From the NCBI RefSeq assembly GCF_037201815.1, contig NZ_CP147407.1, positions 3,232,723-3,296,722 of the forward strand: 64,000 bases of DNA, read 5' to 3'. The first letter of the stretch is position 1. Each line of letters starts with the position of its first letter. This stretch comes from Metabacillus sp. FJAT-52054 (lineage in GTDB: Bacteria > Bacillota > Bacilli > Bacillales > Bacillaceae). Below the pieces are notes generated by a model, which was given only the letters and a program-made list of their open reading frames with translations, ran no database searches and had not been told where the DNA came from. The position numbers and the translations under genes were made by a program. Below, in pieces: positions 19,193-26,402 of this stretch.

Positions 19193-19220
19193 TAACGAAG
19201 GTTTGTTAATGAAAGTTTCA
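19193..19220 (-). promoter_or_regulatory. ECF-type promoter upstream of the sigma gene
   Basis: On the minus strand TGAAAC (complement of 19215-19220) and CGTTA (complement of 19193-19197) are separated by 17 bases. This is the classical layout of SigW/SigX/SigM-type promoters. It lies 26 bases before the ATG at 19167, which suggests autoregulation. Confidence 0.65.
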
Positions 19221-19321
19221 AAAGTTGCTCACAGAAAATCCATTTTTAAGAAGCGCAGAACAGCGGGTTTAAAAGTAGGATAAGAATAGGAAGATAAGAT
19301 GTTTAATGGAGGGATTTTCAC

Positions 19322-19618
19322 ATGAAAAGAATTGGGGAAAACATTAAGCATTATCGTGAGCAAAGAAATCTGTCGCAGCAGGAGCTTGCCTTAAAAATGA
19401 GAGTGGGCGTCTCCACTATTGAAAAATATGAGTCAGGAGAACAACTGCCGGATACATTAAGCATATTAAAATTTTCAACTGTCCTTGATATTCCTGCATC
19501 GGAGCTTTTGGAAAAACGCCGCACAGCATCTTCATGTATGGATTCTGAATTGGAAGAGCTCATCCAAGAAGCCGGCATAAAAAGAGCAAAGCTTATCCTC
19601 AGAAAGACAAATGAATGA
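19322..19618 (+). CDS. Small XRE-family transcriptional regulator
   Basis: 98 residues. An HTH_3/Cro-C1 domain lies at about 6-62 (IGENIKHYREQRNLSQQELA and VSTIEKYESGEQLPDT), followed by an acidic tail. It probably binds DNA as a dimer; targets are unknown. It is divergent from the ECF sigma operon. GGAGG with 9-nt spacing supports the start. Confidence 0.88.
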   Translation: MKRIGENIKHYREQRNLSQQELALKMRVGVSTIEKYESGEQLPDTLSILKFSTVLDIPASELLEKRRTASSCMDSELEELIQEAGIKRAKLILRKTNE

Positions 19619-19677
19619 TTAGAAGATGACTTTAGTAACTTCATGCAAATTCTTTTCGAAAAGGTATGTTAAAGCAT

Positions 19678-19696
19678 GATGTTAATTATTAACATC
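19678..19696. repeat. Short inverted repeat after the XRE gene
   Basis: The arms GATGTTAA and TTAACATC flank 3 bases. It is followed by a fragment of the dispersed repeat (tgttgattgcagcggaaatc). It may be an operator or a folded 3' end. Confidence 0.4.
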
Positions 19697-19770
19697 TGTT
19701 GATTGCAGCGGAAATCACGCATTCGAAAAAATATAAAAAAAGTGAATAAAAAAGGTTTAATAGGATAAAC

Positions 19771-19818
19771 AGGGGGGAATACTAAAACCATCAAAGGCTT
19801 TCTAGTATTCCCCCCTTT
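19771..19818 (+). terminator. Long, strong terminator hairpin
   Basis: The arms GGGGGGAATACTA and TAGTATTCCCCCC are perfectly complementary around an 18-nt loop and are followed by TTTTATT on the + strand. It lies 150 bases after the XRE stop, so either the XRE mRNA has a long 3' end or a short RNA ends here. Confidence 0.85.
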
Positions 19819-19827
19819 TATTATCTG

Positions 19828-19858
19828 ACAAAGCGAATTCGCTTTGTCCTTTTTTTTG
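19828..19858 (+). terminator. Second palindromic terminator on the + strand
   Basis: The 22-base perfect palindrome from GACAAAGCGAA to TTCGCTTTGTC is followed by C and eight T on the + strand. It faces alaT, so it insulates alaT from + strand transcription. Confidence 0.85.
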
Positions 19859-19859
19859 C

Positions 19860-21062
19860 TTAAAAATCCTGAAGTGTTTTCCACTGTGCCCCTGCATGCT
19901 GTCTGCGTTTCATAAAGGAAGCCATTCTTTTCAATGCTTCTTCAAGCTGAGAAAGTGATGATGCATACGAGCATCTGACAAAACCCTCTCCAGAAGAGCC
20001 AAAAACAATTCCGGGCACAACCGCTACTTTTTCCTCCAGCAGAAGCTGCTCAGCAAATTCCTCAGATGATAATCCGCTATATTCAATTGAGGGAAAAGCA
20101 TAAAATGCTCCGCCCGGCGTTTGACATGGAAATCCCGCTTCGTTTAAAGATCGGACAAAATAATTCCGCCTTCTCCGGTAATCTGTTTTCATCCGCTGTA
20201 CATCTTCTTCACCATTTCTTAGTGCTTCCAGTGCTGCATGCTGAGACATCGTAGGGGCGCACATCATTGAATATTGATGAATTTTGAGCATCGCCTGCAG
20301 CAAAGGTGCTGGAGCAGCTGCAAATCCCAATCTCCAGCCCGTCATCGCAAAACCTTTTGAAAATCCTGAGATTGTGATGGTTCTCTCTCTCATTCCCTCC
20401 AATGAAGCGAGACTCGTGAATTCCTCATCATAGGAAAGCTCCGCATAAATCTCATCCGAAATGGCCAGGAGATCATGCTGCTTTATAATATTTGATATTT
20501 TTTCAAAATCTTTTCTGCTGAGCATTGATCCGGTTGGATTGCTCGGAGAACAAATCAAAACAGCCTTTGTATTTTGAGTAATTGCCTTTTCTATTTGACC
20601 CGGGAGCGTTTTAAACCCATTGTTCGAGTTGGAGGATACATAAACGGGAATTCCGCCCGCCAGCTTCACAAGAGGCCCATATGCTACGAAGCATGGCTCG
20701 GGAATAATCACCTCATCACCGGGGTTGATTATGGTTCTTAAGGCTAAATCCAAGGCCTGGCTTGCTCCTACTGTAACCAAAATTTCACGTTCCGCTTCGT
20801 AATTCACATGAAATTTCCGATCAAGATAAAAGCTGATTTCCTCTCTGAGCTCCATTAGACCGGCATTGGCGGAATATGCTGTATGACCTTTTTCAAGAGA
20901 AAGAATGCATGCCTCACGCACACTCCATGATGTGACAAAATCCGGTTCACCCACTCCAAGTGAGATGACGCCTTCCATACTGGCAGCGAGATCAAAAAAT
21001 TTCCGGATACCGGAAGGCTTGAGTTCGGTTACACTGGCTGATAAGAAACGGGAACTATCCAT
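19860..21062 (-). CDS. alaT: Alanine transaminase AlaT (class I/II aminotransferase)
   Basis: 400-residue PLP enzyme of fold type I. It shows SLGVGEPDFVTSWSVREA, the SPSNPTGS motif, the SDEIYAELSY segment, and the PLP lysine in SGFSKGFAMTGWRLGF, with Arg of FVRCSYA near the C-terminus. In B. subtilis AlaT (YugH) makes alanine from pyruvate and glutamate. It overlaps alaR by one base (TAATG), forming an operon. The order is the same as B. subtilis yugG-yugH. Confidence 0.92.
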   Translation of the reverse strand: MDSSRFLSASVTELKPSGIRKFFDLAASMEGVISLGVGEPDFVTSWSVREACILSLEKGHTAYSANAGLMELREEISFYLDRKFHVNYEAEREILVTVGASQALDLALRTIINPGDEVIIPEPCFVAYGPLVKLAGGIPVYVSSNSNNGFKTLPGQIEKAITQNTKAVLICSPSNPTGSMLSRKDFEKISNIIKQHDLLAISDEIYAELSYDEEFTSLASLEGMRERTITISGFSKGFAMTGWRLGFAAAPAPLLQAMLKIHQYSMMCAPTMSQHAALEALRNGEEDVQRMKTDYRRRRNYFVRSLNEAGFPCQTPGGAFYAFPSIEYSGLSSEEFAEQLLLEEKVAVVPGIVFGSSGEGFVRCSYASSLSQLEEALKRMASFMKRRQHAGAQWKTLQDF

Positions 21063-21562
21063 TACGGAGTGACCACCATCCGTTTATCTTCTTCTCCAGT
21101 TTCAAAAATGCGTCCATCATGCTTATATTTTTTTAGAATAAAGTGAGTCGTTGTCGAAAGAACAGAATCCAGTGTTGAAAGCTTCTCTGACACAAATCTG
21201 GCCACTTCCGACATGGAACGCCCCTCAATCACGACACTTAAATCATAAGCTCCGGACATGAGATATACAGATTGCACTTCCTTGAAGCGATAAACCCGTT
21301 CTGCAATTTCATCAAAACCGACACCGCGCTTAGGAGCGACCTTCACATCAATCATGGCGGTCACACCTTCATGACCTTCTACTTTTCTCCAATCAATCGT
21401 TGCCGCATAGTCGATAATGACTTTTTCCCGCTCTAATTTATGAATAATCTGCTCGGTTTCTTCAAAGGATATTCCAGCCATTTTTGCAATGGAGTCAATC
21501 GACAGCCTGCTGTTTTCTTCCAGGATCTCCAGCACCTCTGTTTCTTTTTCATTCAGTTTCAC
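21062..21562 (-). CDS. alaR: Lrp/AsnC-family regulator AlaR
   Basis: 166 residues. An N-terminal helix-turn-helix (KETEVLEILEENSRLSIDSIAKMAGIS) and a C-terminal ligand-binding RAM domain (about 70-150) are visible. It is co-transcribed with alaT, which it controls in B. subtilis in response to alanine. The GTG start at 21562 has GGAGG 7 nt upstream. Confidence 0.9.
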   Translation of the reverse strand: MKLNEKETEVLEILEENSRLSIDSIAKMAGISFEETEQIIHKLEREKVIIDYAATIDWRKVEGHEGVTAMIDVKVAPKRGVGFDEIAERVYRFKEVQSVYLMSGAYDLSVVIEGRSMSEVARFVSEKLSTLDSVLSTTTHFILKKYKHDGRIFETGEEDKRMVVTP

Positions 21563-21788
21563 GTTAACCCCTCCTGTAGTAAAATCTTCAGAACATTATA
21601 ACATGAAAACAATCTTTTTAACTGAAAATTCTGTTTTCGAAATAGCCAATCGGGGTATTTTTTACATGAGTGGGACTTCGTTTCCCGGACACAATAATAA
21701 AAAATCGGTCAAAATTTGTTCCAAACGGACACGTTTTGCCGTTTCTTACGAATACCTGTCAATAACTATCATGGCTGGAGTGTTGATT

Positions 21789-22616
21789 ATGAACCCAACT
21801 TTTTGCCATTCTACAATGAATCTGCAGGGCATCAATATTCATTATGAGCTATATGAAAAACATCCCGGAAAACCGACCATGGTATTGCTTCACGGATTTT
21901 TATCTTCCACGTTCAGCTATAGAAGACTTATTCCTTTGCTTCAGGAAGAATTCCGGATTATCGCCATTGATCTTCCTCCATTTGGAAAAACAGAAAAATC
22001 GATCCGATTTGTACACTCTTATTCCAATATGGCAAAGGTTGTCATTGAGCTGCTGGAAAAACTTGAAGTAAAAAATGCGGTGCTGGTAGGGCATTCCATG
22101 GGGGGCCAGGTGGCACTGTATGCGACAAAGGAAAAACCGGAAATGTTTAAAAAAGTCGTCTTGCTTTGCAGCTCCGGCTACATGAAGCGCATGAAGCACT
22201 ATATGATATGCGGATCCTATGTTCCCTATTTTTATCTTTGCATTAAGCATTGGCTTTCCAGCCAGGGAGTTTTCAAAAACCTTTGCAATGTCGTTTATGA
22301 CCGTTCTTTGATTGATCAGGAAATGATGGACGGTTATATGCAGCCATTTATTGACGACAGCATATTCATGGCACTGACCCGTATGATCCGGGACAGAGAA
22401 GGGGATCTCTCACAGGAAGATTTAAAGAAAATTGAAGTACCGAGCCTTTTGATTTGGGGACAGGAAGATAAGATCGTACCAGTAGAAGTAGGGAGAAGAA
22501 TGAGTAAAGATTTGCCCAACGCATCATTGTTTGAATTGGCTCAAACAGGACATCTTGTTCCTGAGGAAAGACCGATGCATGTAATGGACAGAATCATGAA
22601 TTTTTCACATGCTTAA
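21789..22616 (+). CDS. yugF: Alpha/beta hydrolase YugF
   Basis: 275 residues from the ATG at 21789. The lipase-type nucleophile elbow is GHSMGGQ (about 101-107), the oxyanion region is LLHGFLSS, the acid is probably Asp in IWGQEDKIVP and the catalytic His is in AQTGHLVPEERP. The substrate is unknown. Upstream in-frame codons to 21489 overlap alaR and lack a ribosome-binding site, so they are excluded. The position fits yugF. Confidence 0.88.
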   Translation: MNPTFCHSTMNLQGINIHYELYEKHPGKPTMVLLHGFLSSTFSYRRLIPLLQEEFRIIAIDLPPFGKTEKSIRFVHSYSNMAKVVIELLEKLEVKNAVLVGHSMGGQVALYATKEKPEMFKKVVLLCSSGYMKRMKHYMICGSYVPYFYLCIKHWLSSQGVFKNLCNVVYDRSLIDQEMMDGYMQPFIDDSIFMALTRMIRDREGDLSQEDLKKIEVPSLLIWGQEDKIVPVEVGRRMSKDLPNASLFELAQTGHLVPEERPMHVMDRIMNFSHA

Positions 22617-22628
22617 GGAAAAAGAGAA

Positions 22629-22658
22629 AAAAGCCGGTTATGCACCGGCTTTTTTTGA
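22629..22658. terminator. Bidirectional terminator between yugF and yugE
   Basis: AGCCGG and CCGGCT arms with a 7-nt loop have A-run and T-run flanks that serve both strands. Confidence 0.85.
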
Positions 22659-22659
22659 T

Positions 22660-22920
22660 TCAGCAGCTTGCCTGCTCCTTAACCAATAGTAATTGATGAG
22701 CCATTTGCAAGCAATCCTCAATGGGAATCCATTTTTCGAAGGAATGTTCGTAAATGGATTGAATTCGTTTCGCAAGCTCTGAAGAATGATGTAATTCATG
22801 CACAGCCTGAACGACATCTACAGATTCGGTATCATAAAATCCTTCTCCGTAGCCCAATGGATCCCATTTATATAGGATTTCCATCATAATTTCATTTGCA
22901 GCTTGTGTTTCCATATTCAT
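22660..22920 (-). CDS. yugE: DUF1871-family protein YugE
   Basis: 86 residues, soluble and helical, containing WDPLGYGEGFYDTESVDVVQA typical of DUF1871. The function is unknown. The position between yugF and patB matches B. subtilis. Several ATG codons follow a GGGTGAT box, so the start is uncertain by a few residues. Confidence 0.83.
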   Translation of the reverse strand: MNMETQAANEIMMEILYKWDPLGYGEGFYDTESVDVVQAVHELHHSSELAKRIQSIYEHSFEKWIPIEDCLQMAHQLLLVKEQASC

Positions 22921-23000
22921 CATCACCCGGACTGTATTTTTGCAAATTTATTTTATCACATTTACGATATAAAGAAGAAATCCGTTTAAGAGGTGAAGAA

Positions 23001-24170
23001 ATGAATAAATTCGATGAAATTGTTGAGCGCCGCCAAACCAACTCCGTTAAGTGGGACTTAACCAACGAAATTTTCGGCACATCTGATGTTCTCCCTATGT
23101 GGGTAGCCGATATGGATTTTAAAGCCCCAGCAGAAGTTCTAGAGGCGTTAAAGAAAAGAATCGACCATGGAATATTCGGGTATTCTTCTATAGGAGAAAG
23201 CACCAAGACTGCGATTACAGAATGGGCAGAGAAAAGAAATGGCTGGCGGTTTAAAAAAGAGGCGATCCTGTTCAGCCCGGGAGTCGTAACAGCATTAAGC
23301 TTTGCAATCCAAGCCTATTCGGAGCCAGGAGAAAAAGTACTGATTCAATCCCCTGTTTATACACCGTTTTTTGACATGGTCAAACGAAACGGACGGGAAA
23401 TTGTTAATAGCCAGCTTATTCTTGAGGAAGGGCGTTATGAAATTGATTTTAACGATTTGGCAAAAAAAATGGATGATCCCGAAGTAAAAATGATGCTTTT
23501 ATGCAATCCGCACAACCCTGGGGGCAGGTCCTGGAACGTTGACGAATTAAAGAAAATAGGCGAACTATGCGCAGAGCATGATGTACTTATGGTCTCAGAT
23601 GAAATCCATTCTGATCTGATGCTGTTCGGGAATAAGCACGTCCCCTTTGCATCCATCAGCAAAGAATTTTCAGACCGTTCCATAACCTGCTTCGCTCCAA
23701 GCAAAACATTCAACCTTGCCGGCCTTCAAGCCTCTGTGATGGTTATTGAAAACGACTCACTGAGAAGAAGAATGGATGAAACGCTTCATCGGCAGGGATT
23801 CTTTACCCTCAATGCACTTGGAAGTTTAGGAATGGAGGCGGCTTACAGCCATGGTGCAGCATGGCTTGGCGAACTAAACGCCTACATAGAAAGGAATATG
23901 GAATATGCCATTGATTTTCTTAACAATCAAGTTCCGGGGGTGACTGCTATCAAACCGGATGCCTCCTATCTCTTATGGCTGGATTGCCGGGGACTGGGGC
24001 TTGATGACAAAGAAATCAAAAGACGGCTCCTCCATAAAGGAAAGGTGGCTCTCGAGGAAGGGACAAAATACGGTCCCGGCGGAGAGGGTTTTGCCAGACT
24101 CAACGCGGGCTGTTCGATCGAAACTTTAAAAGATGGACTTTCAAGGGTAAAAACAGCCTTTTCCTCCTAA
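23001..24170 (+). CDS. patB: Cystathionine beta-lyase PatB (MalY/PatB family)
   Basis: 389-residue PLP enzyme that splits cystathionine to homocysteine, pyruvate and ammonia. It begins FDEIVERRQTNSVKWD and has PMWVADMDFKAP, NPHNPGGRSW, SDEIHSDLML and the PLP lysine in FAPSKTFNLAGLQ. The start at 23001 has AGGTGA 5 nt upstream; longer in-frame sequence overlaps yugE and is not conserved. It is the neighbour of kinB as in B. subtilis. Confidence 0.92.
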   Translation: MNKFDEIVERRQTNSVKWDLTNEIFGTSDVLPMWVADMDFKAPAEVLEALKKRIDHGIFGYSSIGESTKTAITEWAEKRNGWRFKKEAILFSPGVVTALSFAIQAYSEPGEKVLIQSPVYTPFFDMVKRNGREIVNSQLILEEGRYEIDFNDLAKKMDDPEVKMMLLCNPHNPGGRSWNVDELKKIGELCAEHDVLMVSDEIHSDLMLFGNKHVPFASISKEFSDRSITCFAPSKTFNLAGLQASVMVIENDSLRRRMDETLHRQGFFTLNALGSLGMEAAYSHGAAWLGELNAYIERNMEYAIDFLNNQVPGVTAIKPDASYLLWLDCRGLGLDDKEIKRRLLHKGKVALEEGTKYGPGGEGFARLNAGCSIETLKDGLSRVKTAFSS

Positions 24171-24172
24171 AT

Positions 24173-24201
24173 CGAAGCTCTCCTGAAGGAGGGCTTTTTT
24201 A
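24173..24201 (+). terminator. Terminator of patB
   Basis: AAGCTCTCC and GGAGGGCTT arms with a TGAA loop are followed by four further T. Confidence 0.85.
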
Positions 24202-24263
24202 CTTGGATACAGGTTTAAACTTCATTTTTTACAAACACAAAAACAACATATTTTTTCCATTAA

Positions 24264-24272
24264 TGGTATAAT
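24264..24272 (+). promoter_or_regulatory. Extended -10 promoter element of kinB
   Basis: TGGTATAAT is a perfect extended -10 (TGnTATAAT). It lies 28 bases before the kinB ATG, with a weak -35 in AT-rich DNA upstream. Confidence 0.55.
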
Positions 24273-24300
24273 AACACTATCAATGACATAGGAGACTTTT

Positions 24301-25647
24301 ATGGAGAATTTGAAGGATTTAATATTGCAAGTGACATTTATCCTGTTCCCCATCTATCTCTATCAGGCAATCTGGCTCAACAGGCCGACACCCACTATTC
24401 CGAAACCCAATCTTTTTCTCATCTATTTGCTTTGCAGCCTCTCAGCTGTGCTTTGCATGATTTTCCCCATTTATGTGATAGACGGACTTCCGTATGGATT
24501 GCATTACATACCATACTTGGCGGCGGTTTTATACGGAGGACCTATGACCGGCATCTCGGTTACCTGTACTGCCTTGCTCTATCGATTATATTCGGGAGGC
24601 GATGTCATTTGGATATCCCTCATCATTACCCCTCTTTTTTTAATTGTTCCTCTCATGCTTCAATCAAAATGGAATGACTTTACTATTCAAACAAAGCTTT
24701 TGCTCGGATTCCTTTTCAGCGGAATCAAAACATCCTTAACCTACCTGATTCTAACGATTCTTATATTTTTTAAGCTGATTCCGTTCTCATTAGCCGAAAG
24801 TCTGCTTGAAATGTTCCTCAGCTTCCTATTATTTACCTTTGTGCTTCTAATGACCATCTATTGTGTAAACTCCACGAAAGAGAATGCCTTCCTTCGGGCA
24901 AGACTTATTAAATCCGAAAAACTTTCTATCGTCAGCGAGCTTGCAGCAAGCGTTGCCCATGAAGTACGAAATCCGCTCACAGTAGTTAGAGGATTTATTC
25001 AGCTCATTGGGACCGACCGCAAAAATATGGATCCAAAAAATGAAGAATACATCACCCTCGTTCTATCCGAGCTTGACCGTGCACAGGAGATCATAACGGA
25101 TTACCTTAATCTTGCCAAACAGCAGTACTTCGAGAAAAACAAGCTTTCTTTAAGCAATCTTTTGGATGAAGTGGTTAAAATTATGACCTCCTATGCCAAT
25201 TTTAAAAATGTCCATTTCAAAAACAGCATTGCTCCGGATTTATACGTACACGGTGATTCATCAAGGTTAAAGCAGGTTTTTCTAAATTTGCTCAAAAACG
25301 CAGTTGAGGCTGTTTCCGAATCAGATGGCGAGGTTAAAATTACGGCTTATTCTTCCCATGATTATATCCGGATAAAAATTAAAGACAATGGAGTCGGCAT
25401 GACGCCTGAACAGCTTGCAAGAATCGGCGAGCCATATTTCACTCTAAAAGAGAGGGGAACAGGTCTTGGACTGACGGTGACGTTCTCAATTGTAGAGCAG
25501 CACGAAGGAACATTGCGTTATAAAAGCGAGCCTGGTTCCGGAACCTCTGCAACCGTATCGCTGCCCATATATAAACCAGCAGAATCCCCCCTCCCTTCCT
25601 CATCAAAACATCAGGGCGAATTCTCAGACCATAAATTAAAGCCCTGA
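24301..25647 (+). CDS. kinB: Sporulation sensor histidine kinase KinB
   Basis: 448 residues. About six membrane helices fill 1-195 without a large external domain. HisKA follows with His220 in VAHEVRNPLTVVRGF, then an HATPase with NLLKNAVEAV (N-box), DNGVGM and GTGLGL. In B. subtilis KinB phosphorylates Spo0F at the start of the Spo0A phosphorelay and needs KapB. Here kapB is not adjacent but 2.65 kb downstream. The C-terminal codons (Lys-Pro-stop) lie in the terminator stem shared with the convergent SOD-like gene. Confidence 0.93.
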   Translation: MENLKDLILQVTFILFPIYLYQAIWLNRPTPTIPKPNLFLIYLLCSLSAVLCMIFPIYVIDGLPYGLHYIPYLAAVLYGGPMTGISVTCTALLYRLYSGGDVIWISLIITPLFLIVPLMLQSKWNDFTIQTKLLLGFLFSGIKTSLTYLILTILIFFKLIPFSLAESLLEMFLSFLLFTFVLLMTIYCVNSTKENAFLRARLIKSEKLSIVSELAASVAHEVRNPLTVVRGFIQLIGTDRKNMDPKNEEYITLVLSELDRAQEIITDYLNLAKQQYFEKNKLSLSNLLDEVVKIMTSYANFKNVHFKNSIAPDLYVHGDSSRLKQVFLNLLKNAVEAVSESDGEVKITAYSSHDYIRIKIKDNGVGMTPEQLARIGEPYFTLKERGTGLGLTVTFSIVEQHEGTLRYKSEPGSGTSATVSLPIYKPAESPLPSSSKHQGEFSDHKLKP

Positions 25648-25668
25648 CTGGCCGTCAGGGCTTTGCTT
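25636..25668. terminator. Bidirectional terminator encoding the ends of two convergent genes
   Basis: The arms AAAGCCCTGAC and GTCAGGGCTTT flank TGGCC. The left arm carries AAG-CCC-TGA ending kinB, and the right arm carries the same codons on the minus strand ending the SOD-like gene. T-enrichment on either side is weak. Confidence 0.75.
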
Positions 25669-26224
25669 CAATATCAATTTCTTTTTTGTCTTTGCGCATA
25701 GCTTCTTTTTCTGTAATCTTCCCGCATGCTATTCTGGCACCTGATTCTCCAGCAGGCTGAGACATTCCATCATCCTTTGTTTCAGTAATAATGAGTGATG
25801 TCCCTTCTTTAAAGAGCAGCGAGTTTTTCGCACCCTTTTTCAACGTGAGTTTCGGGCCAAAGAGTTTAGCTTGTGCTTTCCCATCATTCTCTGCCACAAT
25901 ATTAGGAAGATCACCAAGATGTGCCCCTTCCGGATTCAGCAGTCCATGCTGTTTGTTATCAGGATTGTAATGGTCGCCGGCTGTAATAAAATCGGGCCCC
26001 TGGCATTCCGGATTTTGATGAATATGCAATCCATGCTCCCCCGGCTGAAGACCTTCCAATACAATATCAAATTTAACGCCTTCAGGCTGTTCAGATAGTT
26101 TAATTGTTCCAAGTGAATCACCGTCTGTGTTAAACATTTCGACCCCGAATGAGGTCAGCTCCTTTTGACTGCAGCCGCCTGCCAAAATAAGTGCTGCTGC
26201 GGACATTCCCATCCATTTTCTCAA
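25655..26224 (-). CDS. Cu/Zn superoxide dismutase-like lipoprotein (YojM/SodC family)
   Basis: 189 residues from a TTG at 26224, 7 nt after GGAGG. The lipoprotein signal peptide ends ILAGGC. The domain keeps the Cu-site pair HIH, the bridging His in AGDHYNP, Zn-site residues in KQHG and GAHLGDLP, and the C-terminal ARIACG. The fourth copper ligand, expected in a V-H-x-x-x-D-D position, is Thr (IITETKDD), so copper redox activity is doubtful. B. subtilis YojM likewise lacks copper ligands. It is convergent with kinB, between kinB and the tandem repeat. Confidence 0.85.
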   Translation of the reverse strand: MRKWMGMSAAALILAGGCSQKELTSFGVEMFNTDGDSLGTIKLSEQPEGVKFDIVLEGLQPGEHGLHIHQNPECQGPDFITAGDHYNPDNKQHGLLNPEGAHLGDLPNIVAENDGKAQAKLFGPKLTLKKGAKNSLLFKEGTSLIITETKDDGMSQPAGESGARIACGKITEKEAMRKDKKEIDIEAKP

Positions 26225-26239
26225 AACCCGAACCTCCAT

Positions 26240-26402
26240 CCGTAGAGTGAAACTCCGAAGTTATCCTGCTTAAGCTTGCGGCCGTTTCCTCTCAAGCCTT
26301 GTGGGGTTAATACCATCCGCTAAGGCGGAGTAAAAAACCCTTTGTAGGCTAGTTTTTTCTTAGGAAGAGGGATTTATACAAATCACAGAGTACGCCTGCA
26401 CA
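26240..26402. other. Spacer between SOD-like gene and repeat array
   Basis: It contains tight hairpins such as TCCGC-TAAG-GCGGA near 26318-26331 and presumably the promoter of the SOD-like gene on the minus strand. No coding sequence is seen. Confidence 0.4.

Noticed and set aside
21489..21788. N-terminal extension of YugF
   Set aside because: It overlaps alaR antisense, is not conserved in the hydrolase family and lacks a ribosome-binding site.
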